64,000 nucleotides of DNA from Caballeronia sp. SBC1 (GTDB lineage Bacteria; Pseudomonadota; Gammaproteobacteria; Burkholderiales; Burkholderiaceae). Location of the stretch: assembly GCF_011493005.1 (NCBI RefSeq), contig NZ_CP049157.1, positions 1,364,001-1,428,000 on the forward strand. The letters run 5' to 3'. The position numbers were made by a program, and so were the translations under genes. The notes beneath the pieces were generated by a model. That model had not been told where the DNA came from and made no database searches. It was given only the letters and a program-made list of their open reading frames with translations. Below, one piece after another: positions 1-9,357 of this stretch (within the stretch, counting starts at the first letter, position 1; each line of letters begins with the position of its first letter).

Positions 1-2680
1 TCTCGGGCGAGAGCACCGGAGGCGGGGACGTAGACACGCGGGCGAAATGCGTCTCATAGGGCGTGTCTTGCGCGAAGTCGATTGACGCAAAGTCCTGCGC
101 CGGCAGCATCGTGCCGCCGCTGGCGACAATGCCGATCAGTTGTGCAAGCGCGGCGGGCCTGTCACCCGAAGCTCCAATTGCTGCCGCATACGAAGGCGTG
201 ATCGTCGCGAATGGATAGCCGAGCCTGCGCCACGATTTGCCGATTTCCGCATACGCCTGCAACTCGACCATGCGCTTGATGCGTCGATCTTGCGTGGCGT
301 GGTAGCGCGTTTTGAAGAGCCATGAATATGAAGCGAAACGTGCGTCGCGGCTTGCGGCCTGCAGGTCGCTTTCCGTCGCGTCCGGATGATCCCGCAGGTA
401 GTTGAGCGTCCACAGTTCGAGCGGATGCACGCTCGCGATATAACCTCGATCGTTCAAGCTGAATTTGTCGATACCGTACTTCGTATAGAGCTTCGCGATA
501 TCCTCGGGCGCCAGCGCTGCCGCCGGCGTGCCCTTGAGCGCGATGCGCGTCTGTGTATCGAACCATGCCTCGGAGCCATCAGGCGCCACGCTGCGCAGTA
601 CCGTAGCTATCTTGGGCGGTGACTTGCGCACGTCGTGCAGCAGCGTTACGAGTGCCGCATCGGGTGCCTTGTCGTGATATTTCGTATAGAAGCGATGCAT
701 ATACACGCGGCTCTCCTGATCGACGAAACGCGTGAGATAGGCATGGCGCGATACGGGATCGTCCAGCCAGTTCGACGACGGTCCCGCTACCCGGATCATT
801 TCGTAGTGCACGATATCTCGCATAAGCCGCACGAATACGAGATTCACCGAATGCTGGAACGCACGATGCACGGTGAGGATGCGGGCGTTATCGCTTGATT
901 CGAAATTGTTGAACGTCTGCGCGCCGCCGCCGGTGTAGAACGTCTCACCGGCACTCGCGGAATACTTTCGCTCGACGGCGGCATTGAGCATTGCGCCTAG
1001 CGAACGGTCGGACGTGTGCCCAAGATAGTCTATTGCCCAGCGGCTCAGCAGATCTTGCCGATCGGGCTTGATCTCCCTGAGTTGGGCCGCACTCATCGAT
1101 GCGTAACGCGCATGCAACTCAGAGACGATCTGCAAATACGTGATGATCGTGCGCAGCTTGGCGGTGGAGCCGAGGTTCAAACGCGCGCCCTGATTGATGT
1201 CAAATGGCTGGTCGACGCTGTCAGTCTGCACCCGCACCAGATTTGCGCCATCGCTCCGCTCGATGAGCGTGAAGCTGAAAGCGATTTTCGACGGATCGTC
1301 CTTTGGACGCAGCATCTCGAAGCCGTATAGACCGGCCGCTTTCGCGCCCTCGGGCGTGGCGGCAAGTGCAAGCTGTTTGCTCACAGCCTGTTGCTCCGGG
1401 TTATCGAGCGTCGCGTGTACGGAGAGGTCGAGCCGGTCGAGGTCGTAGAAGCTCGGCACGCCAAGCGCGTTGATCAGATGCGTGCGCAGTGCCGTGAGCG
1501 CCTTGCGGCTAACAAACGATGTGTCGGGACGTATCGGTTTCGCGTACTGGAGTTGGAGGCGGGCCGTCAGCGCAGCGTCGCGAAGCATCGACGGGATAAT
1601 TCCGCGAGTCGCCAGAAGCCGCACATAGCTGTCCGTCAGTTGCGCGAGCGCGGCGTTGTTGCGACGCAGAAAGTAGGAGGGCGCGCGCTGCGCAATGACC
1701 AGCGACAGCGCTTGCTTGAATGCGAGCGCCTGCACCTCGAGCGTCTCGGGAGCAAGGGGGGCCGTCAGCAGACGGTTGACCTCGTCGAAGTCGCGCCCGT
1801 ACCAGTCGGCCAGGCCATCCCCTATACCTGCGATTTCGCCCACACCGGGCTGCGCGGCAAGCGGCACTGTGTTCAGGTAGCTCACAACGATCTGCTGGCG
1901 CGCCAGCAGCGTTTGCGGCCCGCCGAGATACGCGCGTACGGACGCGGACGCGATCTGGCGCAATTTCTCGGGCGGTGTCGCCGTGCGGCCACCGGGCGAA
2001 TGGCGGAATTTTTCGAGCTGCGTGGCGAGCGTGCTGCCGCCCGGTGTCAATTGATGCCGATCGACAATCCGCAAGCCTTGGTCGAGTACTGCGCGGCCGA
2101 AGCGGCCCCAATCGATCGCCGGATTGCGGTTCGGCTGATCCACGTCGAGCAGGTTGCGGTCTTCTATGAACAGCAGCGCATTCACGAGCAACGGAGGAAC
2201 CGCGTCGAAGTTGCCGTAGATACGCGCCGGATAGCGCGCGTCGTAGAGCGTCGAACCGGTGGCATCGAATAGCTGAAGACCCGCCTGGTCTTTTTCGACA
2301 TAGGGTAAATACAGGCCGTCATCTGCTATGGACGCCATCATTGCAGAGTCGCGCGCCTGCGAGGTGATGCTAAAGCCGCGCGCGAGCAGACGTTTTTCGA
2401 AGTCATTCAGCGCTTCATAACCTAGACGCACGTCGTACGGTCCACTCGCGGGAAACCGGATAGTGTCGCTGGCACCTGCACCAACGTGAAAGCCAATGTC
2501 GCGGCCCAAGTCAGACAGATAGCGCGCCTGAAGCCGGGATGTTTCGATTTCGGTCTGGACGAGTCGCGCAGCAATCACGACCGTTACTAGAAAAGCGGCA
2601 AGTAACCCCCACTTGAGCCATCGTATGAGCGATACGGTGGCTGTTGCGCGAAACGGAAAACGAACCGGCGGCCGATTCAT
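1..2680 (-). CDS. Class A penicillin-binding protein-like glycosyltransferase/transpeptidase, 3' end cut by window
   Basis: Reading from the ATG at 2680 the frame stays open to the left edge (about 893 codons), so the C-terminus lies outside. A single membrane anchor sits near residues 21-41. A GT51 peptidoglycan glycosyltransferase domain follows, with the EDR motif at residues 173-175 and GGSTLATQ starting at 214 (family GGSTITQQ). A transpeptidase domain follows with SxxK as Ser505-Thr-Ala-Lys508 and SxN as Ser611-Val-Asn613. The KTG motif is expected beyond the edge. It should polymerise and cross-link peptidoglycan in the periplasm. The sequence after EDR lacks the usual F..H.G and carries extra residues, so this is a divergent member rather than PBP1a. 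The family is clear; the exact role is inferred. Confidence 0.85.
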   Translation of the reverse strand, partial: MNRPPVRFPFRATATVSLIRWLKWGLLAAFLVTVVIAARLVQTEIETSRLQARYLSDLGRDIGFHVGAGASDTIRFPASGPYDVRLGYEALNDFEKRLLARGFSITSQARDSAMMASIADDGLYLPYVEKDQAGLQLFDATGSTLYDARYPARIYGNFDAVPPLLVNALLFIEDRNLLDVDQPNRNPAIDWGRFGRAVLDQGLRIVDRHQLTPGGSTLATQLEKFRHSPGGRTATPPEKLRQIASASVRAYLGGPQTLLARQQIVVSYLNTVPLAAQPGVGEIAGIGDGLADWYGRDFDEVNRLLTAPLAPETLEVQALAFKQALSLVIAQRAPSYFLRRNNAALAQLTDSYVRLLATRGIIPSMLRDAALTARLQLQYAKPIRPDTSFVSRKALTALRTHLINALGVPSFYDLDRLDLSVHATLDNPEQQAVSKQLALAATPEGAKAAGLYGFEMLRPKDDPSKIAFSFTLIERSDGANLVRVQTDSVDQPFDINQGARLNLGSTAKLRTIITYLQIVSELHARYASMSAAQLREIKPDRQDLLSRWAIDYLGHTSDRSLGAMLNAAVERKYSASAGETFYTGGGAQTFNNFESSDNARILTVHRAFQHSVNLVFVRLMRDIVHYEMIRVAGPSSNWLDDPVSRHAYLTRFVDQESRVYMHRFYTKYHDKAPDAALVTLLHDVRKSPPKIATVLRSVAPDGSEAWFDTQTRIALKGTPAAALAPEDIAKLYTKYGIDKFSLNDRGYIASVHPLELWTLNYLRDHPDATESDLQAASRDARFASYSWLFKTRYHATQDRRIKRMVELQAYAEIGKSWRRLGYPFATITPSYAAAIGASGDRPAALAQLIGIVASGGTMLPAQDFASIDFAQDTPYETHFARVSTSPPPVLSPE

Positions 2681-3116
2681 GGCGGTATTTTACGGGCGGC
2701 AGGATCCACGCAAGTTCTTAATGCGAGCATATTGGACAGTGGTTGCGAACGCCACGAGAACGGTTGTGGCTGGCCACTGCTCGCCCCGTGGCCGAGGGAA
2801 AATGCCACTCCGCATCGCAAAGATCGCATCGCGGGGCGGTTCATGACAATGTTTCCCAGAGCATCGCAACATGCATCTGAATATAGTCTAGTGCGTAGTG
2901 GGCGGACAGCAAGTCATCCCGGTTTGACTGAGGCGCGGCGCATGCGGCCACATCGATCGGATCGGCGACGCAGCAATGGGAAGCAGCGCCGCATCGTGAA
3001 AAGCGGGTCATTTGAACGCCCGCTATCTACCCGGCCGATACCCGCAGCCTGGTGAAAAAAACGTGCCATACCTTGAATGGCCCCTGGTCTTAACAACACC
3101 GCTCGGCTAGGCCGCG
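2681..3116. other. Intergenic, no gene recognised
   Basis: This 436-bp stretch lies between two leftward genes. Short open frames exist on both strands but have no recognisable protein features or convincing ribosome sites. It should hold the promoter of the penicillin-binding protein gene and the 3' end of the ABC-transporter transcript. I see no clear terminator hairpin with a T run. Confidence 0.5.
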
Positions 3117-3845
3117 CTAATGCGCTCTCAAATCGGATAAGAACGCCTTGGACCGCGCGTGCTGCGGCGCTGTAAAGAATTCTTCCGGAGAGTTTTCTTC
3201 GAGAATAACGCCCCTGTCCATGAACCAGACCCGGTCGCTTACTTCGCGTGCGAATCCCATTTCATGCGTCACGCAGACCATGGTCATGCCATCACGGGCA
3301 AGCGACTTCATGACGCTTAAGACTTCGCCCACCATCTCAGGGTCCAACGCGCTCGTCGGCTCGTCAAATAGCATGACTGGCGGGTTCATGGCGAGCGCTC
3401 GTGCAATGGCGACCCGTTGCTGCTGTCCGCCCGACAACTGCTGCGGATATGCGTCAGCCTTGTGAGCAAGTCCAACGCGGTCGAGCAAAGCCACGGCGCG
3501 CTCCCGAGCTTCACGTTTGCTTCGCCCTGATACGCGGACTGGCGCCAGGCAGACGTTCTCGGTCACTGACAGGTGAGGAAAGAGATTGAACGACTGAAAG
3601 ACGAAACCGATCCCGCTGCGAAAGTCATTGATACGCAGACCGGGTGCGTGGATATCCTGACCATTCACATGGATAACACCGGACTTGATCTCCTCGAGGC
3701 GATTCACGGTCCGGATCAGCGTGGATTTCCCCGAGCCAGATGGGCCGCAAATGACAACGACCTCGCCTTTCTTTACCTCCGCCGTTACGTCCGTGAGCGC
3801 CTGATACTCCCCGTACCACTTATTGACCATCGAGAACTGAATCAT
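3117..3845 (-). CDS. Polar amino-acid ABC transporter ATP-binding protein (GlnQ/GltL type)
   Basis: A 242-residue cytoplasmic ATPase that should energise the two permeases encoded just upstream. It shows Walker [10 protein letters not shown] near residue 35, the signature LSGGQQQR, Walker B VMLFDEP and the H-loop VTHE, and matches the normal length of the family. The ATG at 3845 is preferred over a TTG two codons upstream because an AAGGAG lies 8 bases before it. The start overlaps the end of the permease gene by 26 bases, which points to translational coupling. It is the last gene of a binding protein-permease-permease-ATPase operon. The substrate cannot be read from the sequence; glutamate/aspartate-type systems are the closest in style. 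Confidence 0.93.
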   Translation of the reverse strand: MIQFSMVNKWYGEYQALTDVTAEVKKGEVVVICGPSGSGKSTLIRTVNRLEEIKSGVIHVNGQDIHAPGLRINDFRSGIGFVFQSFNLFPHLSVTENVCLAPVRVSGRSKREARERAVALLDRVGLAHKADAYPQQLSGGQQQRVAIARALAMNPPVMLFDEPTSALDPEMVGEVLSVMKSLARDGMTMVCVTHEMGFAREVSDRVWFMDRGVILEENSPEEFFTAPQHARSKAFLSDLRAH

Positions 3846-4557
3846 TTGCAATGCTCCTTAGCTGCGTGATCCTGGGGGTTCGCTTACGCGTGACGGTGCG
3901 CTCCAGATGTTGAGCGCATTGTGTGAGCACGAAGCACACGACAAAGTAAGTGATTGCCAAAATGAGAAAAACGGGGAAGGGGCGCGTCAGCAAATTGTTG
4001 TTGATCTGGTTTGCCGAAAACGTCAGTTCCTGCACGCTGATAACATACCCAATAGATGTCTCTTTGATGATTGAGACAAACTGGCTGATGATGCTGGGCA
4101 CCATGTTGTAGAGCGCTTGCGGCATGATCACCCACAGCATTGTCTTCCAATATCCCAGCCCCAACGCGCGCGAGGCCTCGACCTGTCCCTTCGGGAGGGC
4201 CTGGATTCCTGCGCGCACCACTTCCGAGAGATAAGCCGACTCATAGACAATGAGAGTACAGATCAGCGTTGTGAATGCGGTCACGCTATGACCCACCAGG
4301 ATGGGTACAAGGAAGTATCCCCAGAAAACGAACATCACCAGGGGCACGCCGCGCACGATGTAGACCAGTACGGTCGAACCTACGTAGAGGAATCTGATGG
4401 GCGAGGTCCTGCATAGCGCGATTCCAATGCTGATGGGGAACGATAGAACCAGACCCATCACGGAAAGGATAAGTGTCAGCGCAAGGCCCCCAAGCGGCCC
4501 CCTGGGATATTGTCCGACCAGCAAAAGCAACCAGTTGTCTTGAATGATATCGAGCAT
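3820..4557 (-). CDS. Amino-acid ABC transporter permease (GltK/HisM family)
   Basis: A 245-residue inner-membrane protein with about five hydrophobic helices. It has the EAA loop typical of polar amino-acid permeases, [26 protein letters not shown], which docks on the ATPase. The conserved [14 protein letters not shown] stretch precedes it. The ATG at 4557 lies 3 bases after the stop of the partner permease, with GAGGTAA in front. It should form a heterodimeric channel with the product of 4561-5259. The C-terminal tail beyond the last helix is charged and somewhat longer than usual. Confidence 0.92.
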   Translation of the reverse strand: MLDIIQDNWLLLLVGQYPRGPLGGLALTLILSVMGLVLSFPISIGIALCRTSPIRFLYVGSTVLVYIVRGVPLVMFVFWGYFLVPILVGHSVTAFTTLICTLIVYESAYLSEVVRAGIQALPKGQVEASRALGLGYWKTMLWVIMPQALYNMVPSIISQFVSIIKETSIGYVISVQELTFSANQINNNLLTRPFPVFLILAITYFVVCFVLTQCAQHLERTVTRKRTPRITQLRSIANDSVLDGQ

Positions 4558-4560
4558 GGG

Positions 4561-5259
4561 TTACCTCGCCTGGTTCTGAATACGCTTTTCAACCAGGGCG
4601 CCCAGTCCCATCAACCCCAGGGACACGGCGAGATAGAAGAATGTCGCAACAGCGTAGGCTTCGAACGTCCTGAACGTTTCGTTCTCTATCTCCCGAACGA
4701 CGTACGTCATTTCCGCGGCACCAATGGTCATCGCAAGGCTCGTGTTCTTGAACAGCAGGACCGTGTGGTTGATAAATGTCGGCAGCGCATTTCTAATGGC
4801 TTGTGGAAGCGTCACATAACGCATGGTGCCGAAAAAGCTAAGGCCCAGGGACCGCGCCGCTTCCTGTTGGCCGTGGTGCACCGACCTCAGACCGCTGCGG
4901 AGATCTTCCGAGAAGTACGCCGACATGCACAGGCCAACTGCAATCGACGCAAATATCAACTCGCCGTCGTGTGCATTGACCCAGGACTGCGCGGCGTCCG
5001 GAAGAAGTGTTGGGACTCCAAAATACCAAAGCAGAATCTGCACGAGCATGGGAACGTTTTGGTGGTAGGCAACGAATGCAGCAACAGCTTTCGTCGCCAA
5101 GGGAATGCCCGATGCTCGCAGAACTGCGAGCACCACGCCCAGTCCTACCGCCAGAGTCCAGCTCGTTGCCGTCAGCTCAAAGGTCTTGATCGCGCCGGAC
5201 ACAAGCAGATGCGCAAAGGGGCCGGCAAAGATCGCGCTGAAATCAAGGCGTCCAAACAT
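4561..5259 (-). CDS. Amino-acid ABC transporter permease (GltJ/HisQ family)
   Basis: A 232-residue inner-membrane permease, the second half of the importer channel. The EAA loop reads EAARSLGLSFFGTMRYVTLPQ, and AYFSEDLRSGLRSV precedes it, as in the family. An AAGGAG lies about 7 bases upstream of the ATG at 5259. It follows the binding-protein gene by 43 bp and is followed after 3 bp by the other permease, so all four genes look co-transcribed. Confidence 0.92.
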   Translation of the reverse strand: MFGRLDFSAIFAGPFAHLLVSGAIKTFELTATSWTLAVGLGVVLAVLRASGIPLATKAVAAFVAYHQNVPMLVQILLWYFGVPTLLPDAAQSWVNAHDGELIFASIAVGLCMSAYFSEDLRSGLRSVHHGQQEAARSLGLSFFGTMRYVTLPQAIRNALPTFINHTVLLFKNTSLAMTIGAAEMTYVVREIENETFRTFEAYAVATFFYLAVSLGLMGLGALVEKRIQNQAR

Positions 5260-5302
5260 GCTTCACTCCTTCTGTCAGATCGCGCCGACTATCCATATTC
5301 AA

Positions 5303-6130
5303 TTAGCCGGGAATGGGTGCAGTGGTGAAATCGCGCTTCATCTTGAAAGGCGAACCAGTGCCGAGCCATTTATCGAAAATTTGCTGCGACTCGCCAGACG
5401 CCTGCATCTTTACCAATGCGCTGTTGACTGCCTCGGCTAACTTGGGTTCGTCCTTCCGCATTCCGAGCCCCCAGTATTCGCGACCAACCGGCGGGTTCAA
5501 GATAGTGATCGTGTTGGCGTTGGCGCCAAGCTTGTCGATGAACCGGTGCATGAGGCTCTCTGACAACACGTATCCATCGACCTTCTTTTGGGCCAGGGCC
5601 ATGAATGCGGATGGCGCGTCGTCATAGCTGACAATTTGTGCGGTAGGCAATGCGTGTTGCACCATCGGTATGTTGCTCGAGCCCTTGATCGTGCTGATGC
5701 GTTTGCCTGCCAGGTCGTTGAGCGTTTTGTTCGCGCTTCCTGTGGACGCAGCGATCACCTGGTTGCTGACGAAGTACGTGTCAGAGAAGGTAATTTGTTG
5801 CGCCCGCTGCGCGTTGTATCCCAGAACCGCAGCAAGAATATCGACGCGTCCTTGCGTCAGCTCGGGAATGCGTGCGTCCAGTGACAGTACTTTCAGTTCG
5901 GGTTTAACGCCTAACTCCTTCGCCACTCCCTTGCAGAAGTCGACGTCATAGCCGACTATTTCGCGGGTATCAGGGTCTTGGAAGCCAAAGGGTGCGCCGT
6001 TGCTGAGAACCCCGCATACAAGCGTGCCATGTGCCTTGATGTCGGCAAGCTGGTCGGCGTTCGCAACACTCGCACCGGTCACCAGGGCGACGACCGCGGC
6101 TACCGCGATGCAGGTTTTGTATTGGTTCAC
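5303..6130 (-). CDS. Periplasmic amino-acid-binding protein of the ABC importer (SBP_bac_3)
   Basis: A 275-residue secreted binding protein. The signal peptide ends near Ala-Asn-Ala-Asp at about residue 26. The mature part follows the family 3 pattern: LVCGVLSNGAPFGF, then a GYDVDFCKGVAKELGV motif, then LAAVLGYNAQRAQQITFSDTYF. The start is a GTG at 6130 with GGAGA 6 bases upstream. First gene of the leftward importer operon and divergent from the PLP-enzyme gene at 6409. The ligand is probably an amino acid or a close derivative; the neighbouring PLP enzyme and LysR regulator suggest import coupled to conversion. Confidence 0.92.
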   Translation of the reverse strand: MNQYKTCIAVAAVVALVTGASVANADQLADIKAHGTLVCGVLSNGAPFGFQDPDTREIVGYDVDFCKGVAKELGVKPELKVLSLDARIPELTQGRVDILAAVLGYNAQRAQQITFSDTYFVSNQVIAASTGSANKTLNDLAGKRISTIKGSSNIPMVQHALPTAQIVSYDDAPSAFMALAQKKVDGYVLSESLMHRFIDKLGANANTITILNPPVGREYWGLGMRKDEPKLAEAVNSALVKMQASGESQQIFDKWLGTGSPFKMKRDFTTAPIPG

Positions 6131-6266
6131 TAGAGTTCTCCAAAAGGACGAGATTTAAGTCAGCGCATAGCTTCCAGGGTTATTGCCTAGTGCCGTGCGA
6201 CGTTGTTGGAAACCATTCTTTCACGCAGAAAATCTGTTAAAAAGTGATATTTTTCGATAGTGTTGT

Positions 6267-6331
6267 ATCGCTTTTATTCATCGAGCGATCGGAAATAAAG
6301 CGATGAAAAAACATCAAAAAAAATCGCTTTT
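6267..6331. promoter_or_regulatory. Inverted repeat and third half-site in divergent promoter region
   Basis: The divergent intergenic region contains ATCGCTTTTATT at 6267-6278 facing AATAAAGCGAT at 6294-6304, an inverted repeat with one extra T in the left arm. A third copy, ATCGCTTTT, is at 6323-6331. The arrangement suits binding by the LysR-type regulator encoded at 7828, which would then control both transporter and PLP enzyme. The binding is inferred. Confidence 0.5.
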
Positions 6332-6408
6332 CGTCTAGTTTTGCGAGACTTATCGTGGACCCGAAATGTCGCGAGAGTGTCTTGCGAATGACGACGAGAA
6401 AGGGATAC

Positions 6409-7710
6409 ATGATGGAAAGCGCCGACGGGCAACTTTTCAGCGACGCGCTGATGCGCGCTGTCAGGGAGAGGTTTCACTATGTTGATTCGGATTTCACGGG
6501 ACGCAAACGACTCTACTTTGACAACGCGGGGGGCTCCTACCGACTGAAGAGGGCAGTCGAACGATACTCTGAAGTCGACTTGATTCCAGATAACCCGGAG
6601 CGCATACATGAAGTTGCCCGCGCGTTGCAGGCCATACAAAGGAAGGGGGCGGAAGATGCCCGCCTGATCCTGAACGCGACGGATGGAACTATCTATGCAT
6701 CCTTGACCGCTTCGGGAGCCATGTTCCAGATGGTCCAGGCCATTGCGGGAGCCGTGCCCGGGACCAACATGGTGACTACCGTGTTGGAGCATCCATCCTC
6801 GTACGACGCCATGGCTTTATACGCGCGAGGACTGGGAAAGGAGCTTCGTGTCGCGAAGAGCAATCGGGTCACAGGGGGCATTGACGTTGAGGAGGTGCTT
6901 AGTCTGATTGATGCCGAGACTTGCCTGCTTAGCCTGATTTATGCCTCGAACATCACGGGCGCAAAGATCGACCTTGAGCGGGTTGTGCGGGAAGCAAGAG
7001 CGATCAAACCGGATTTGTACATTGTTGTTGATGCCGTGCAGCACGCTCCGCACGGCTTGATCGATTTGGAAAAAACGCCCGTTGACGGTATCAATTTCGC
7101 CCCCTATAAATTTTTTGGATGCAGAGGGTCCGGCATTTCTTGGCTCTCTGCGCGCGCGGCGAGGTTGCCCCATCAGAAGCTTGCCGCAAAACCAGAAGAT
7201 TACTGGGACCTGGGCAGTTCGGCGCCGGCGCAGTTCGCTGTCGTAACCGAGATTGTTGACTACGTGTGTTGGCTCGGCGGTCAGTGCGTGGATTCGACTG
7301 ATCGCAGGACCCACTATGCGGCGGGCATGAAGGCTATCGGCTTACACGAGCGGGCCCTGCTTTCAAGAATGCTCAATGGAGCCGGAGAAGTGCGAGGGCT
7401 TCGCGGCCTGCCGGGCGTCCAGGTATTGCTGGACCACAGTGACCTGACTCGCCGGGACCTGATTCTCGCTATTGCATTCGAAGATCTTTCCGAGATCGAG
7501 GCCGTCAGGGAATACGAGCGCCGGGGCGTCATTGTCTACGAGCGGGTTTCAACAAGCCTTTATTCGAAGCGAATGCTCGAATCGTTTGGATTGACCGGGG
7601 CGGTCCGCATTTCGCCCTTGCACTGCAATTCGCCCGAAGACATTGATGAATTTCTTCAGGTGACCGCTGATATTGCTGAAAAAGCGGCTGTCAATCGCGT
7701 CAGCGTGTAA
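6409..7710 (+). CDS. Class V aminotransferase-fold PLP enzyme (cysteine desulfurase/epimerase-like)
   Basis: A 433-residue PLP-dependent enzyme. Near the N-terminus is RLYFDNAGGSY, typical of fold-type I class V enzymes. The cofactor-binding Asp is in VVDAVQHAPHG (Asp208) and the likely PLP lysine is Lys234 in NFAPYKFFG. No catalytic Cys loop of a cysteine desulfurase is evident, so isopenicillin-N-epimerase-like, lyase or transaminase activity is as likely. GAAAGG lies 5 bases before the ATG at 6409, which decides the start; a GTG at 6355 extends the frame without a ribosome site. It is divergent from the amino-acid importer and followed by its likely LysR regulator. Confidence 0.85.
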   Translation: MMESADGQLFSDALMRAVRERFHYVDSDFTGRKRLYFDNAGGSYRLKRAVERYSEVDLIPDNPERIHEVARALQAIQRKGAEDARLILNATDGTIYASLTASGAMFQMVQAIAGAVPGTNMVTTVLEHPSSYDAMALYARGLGKELRVAKSNRVTGGIDVEEVLSLIDAETCLLSLIYASNITGAKIDLERVVREARAIKPDLYIVVDAVQHAPHGLIDLEKTPVDGINFAPYKFFGCRGSGISWLSARAARLPHQKLAAKPEDYWDLGSSAPAQFAVVTEIVDYVCWLGGQCVDSTDRRTHYAAGMKAIGLHERALLSRMLNGAGEVRGLRGLPGVQVLLDHSDLTRRDLILAIAFEDLSEIEAVREYERRGVIVYERVSTSLYSKRMLESFGLTGAVRISPLHCNSPEDIDEFLQVTADIAEKAAVNRVSV

Positions 7711-7766
7711 CTTCCCGGTCCGTTTGCAGATTCGTTCCAGCCGACAAATTTTGAAGGATGGAGCGA

Positions 7767-7822
7767 GTCCGAAAAGAGATGTTATTGTCGCTGATAACAT
7801 CTCTTCTGCATCTTCACTCGGA
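7767..7822. promoter_or_regulatory. Perfect 12-bp inverted repeat directly upstream of LysR gene
   Basis: AAGAGATGTTAT (7774-7785) and ATAACATCTCTT (7794-7805) are exact reverse complements separated by 8 bases. Outer arms GTCCGA (7767-7772) and TCGGAC (7817-7822) extend the symmetry to within 5 bases of the start codon at 7828. There is no T tract, so an intrinsic terminator is unlikely. It may be an autoregulatory operator or an RNA hairpin covering the translation start. Confidence 0.6.
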
Positions 7823-7827
7823 CCGAC

Positions 7828-8757
7828 ATGCTCACTTTCAAACAGATGGAAGCGTTGTACTGGATTGTCCAGTTGGGGTCCTTCGAGGCCGCTGCCGGGA
7901 AATTGAACACGAGCCAGTCGGCGATATCGAAACGGATACATGAACTTGAATCCACATTCGACTTTCTTGTATTTGACCGGACGTCGCGTGCTGCCCGGCT
8001 TACTGAAAAGGGAAGTGAGCTGTTCGAGTATGCGAAGGAGCTGCTGGAGCGGCGGGACGAAATTGTTGAGCGGGTAAGCGCGAAGGAAGTGCTCGTCCGG
8101 CGCGTGCGAATCGGCGTCACCGAGTTGACGGCGCTTACGTGGTTGCCGCGCCTTATATCCGTTATTAAGGAAACCTATCCAAAGGTAATTGTTGAGGCCG
8201 AGGTTGAGTTGAGTGCCACGCTGAGGGACCGGCTCGCTACCGATACCGTAGACCTGATCGTTGTCCCGCAGGCTGCAGCAAGCGAGCGCTTTACCAGCAT
8301 TCCGGTGGGTACCGTTGAAAATGCATGGATGTGTTCCCCCTCGCTTCATTCCGGCAAAGCGACAATACCCATTGCGGACATTGCCCAGCTTCCCTTGCTT
8401 CTTCAGGGTAATCTCTCAGGGACCGGCTTGACTTACTCCCAGTTTTTGTCCGAGAACGGAGTGAGCACGGCGAAAATCCTGGTCGCCAACAACCTGGTCG
8501 CTCAAATAGGGCTGACGGTCTCAGGAATGGGCGTGAGCTATCTGCCGAAGACATGTCTTAACTACATGGTCACGGCAGGTATCCTGAAGATTATCAAAAC
8601 GAAACCCGCTCTTCCGCCGGTCCACTATGTGGCGCTCCACAGAACAGAGCACGCCTATTCGCTCAGTAATCAGGTTGCACAACTGGCGCAGAAGTGCTGC
8701 GACTTCAATGCAAACCTGCTGGATCCGCGAGCGTTTTCTCCTGCAAACCAAGCCTAG
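7828..8757 (+). CDS. LysR-family transcriptional regulator
   Basis: A 309-residue regulator with the usual LysR N-terminal winged helix: FKQMEALYWIVQLGSFEAAAGKLNTSQSAISKRI, Leu/Ala-rich recognition region, then a substrate-binding domain from about residue 90 (RVRIGVTELTALTWLPRL). The length is normal. There is no obvious ribosome-binding site; instead the start lies next to a long inverted repeat. By position it probably senses the substrate of the adjacent importer and PLP enzyme and controls the divergent promoters around 6267. Confidence 0.93.
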   Translation: MLTFKQMEALYWIVQLGSFEAAAGKLNTSQSAISKRIHELESTFDFLVFDRTSRAARLTEKGSELFEYAKELLERRDEIVERVSAKEVLVRRVRIGVTELTALTWLPRLISVIKETYPKVIVEAEVELSATLRDRLATDTVDLIVVPQAAASERFTSIPVGTVENAWMCSPSLHSGKATIPIADIAQLPLLLQGNLSGTGLTYSQFLSENGVSTAKILVANNLVAQIGLTVSGMGVSYLPKTCLNYMVTAGILKIIKTKPALPPVHYVALHRTEHAYSLSNQVAQLAQKCCDFNANLLDPRAFSPANQA

Positions 8758-8832
8758 GCGCGATCCTGGATGTTTTATTTCTCAGCGGCAGTACGCCTGC
8801 ATTAGTATCCCGGTCCGCCACCCCGTCTCGGT

Positions 8833-9030
8833 CTAATGAGGCTGTTTCTGACTAGCCTTGATTGTCGCGCGAACACGCTTGGCGACGAACAGGGGCACAA
8901 AGTCATGAATTCTCGCGTCCTCCGCGAACTCGGCCCACGTGTCAGCGTAGAGCTTGGAAACCGCTTCAGAAGAAGTATTCGTCTCGGTCGCGATTGTCTG
9001 TACAACCTCGCTGGCATCAGTCGGTGTCAT
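8833..9030 (-). CDS. DUF3562 small protein
   Basis: A 65-residue cytoplasmic protein matching the DUF3562 pattern: a SSEAVSKLYADTWAEFAEDARIHDF region followed by VPLFVAKRVRA. The ATG at 9030 is chosen because AGGAGG lies about 10 bases upstream; a longer frame to 9096 has no such site. The function of the family is not known. It stands alone between the LysR gene and the phosphatase gene. Confidence 0.75.
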   Translation of the reverse strand: MTPTDASEVVQTIATETNTSSEAVSKLYADTWAEFAEDARIHDFVPLFVAKRVRATIKASQKQPH

Positions 9031-9357
9031 AGCGCTCTCGCCTCCTCGAACGATGGAACAGCACAGAGTAGATGCTTGCCAATAAGGCAAATCCAATGAA
9101 ACGTGACTATGGACGGACGATTGCGAAAGGAGACGTCACTCAACCGGTGAAATCAGCCAATGGTGCTTGGTCATCACTGTGAGAGTTCGCAACTTATCAA
9201 AGTCATACAGGCCATCTGTCGTGGGCTGGGGGAATGACCGTCAACCCAGTGGGACGATGCACCCCCGGACCTCGTGTCACGGCAGTGTCACTGGATTGAA
9301 AAACTGCGTCGGTAGGATTCGCGCGAGAAACCACCGCCATCGAACCGGGGTAGTGCT
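9031..9357. other. Intergenic, no gene recognised
   Basis: A divergent region of 327 bp between the DUF3562 gene and the ArsC-like gene. It must contain both promoters. I see no long inverted repeat and no credible small coding frame. Confidence 0.5.

Noticed and set aside
1391..2272. 293-codon frame on the + strand, and a 200-codon frame at 1509-2111
   Set aside because: Both lie inside the penicillin-binding protein gene, whose motifs are clear on the minus strand. Their translations are Arg/Gln-rich shadows with no family.
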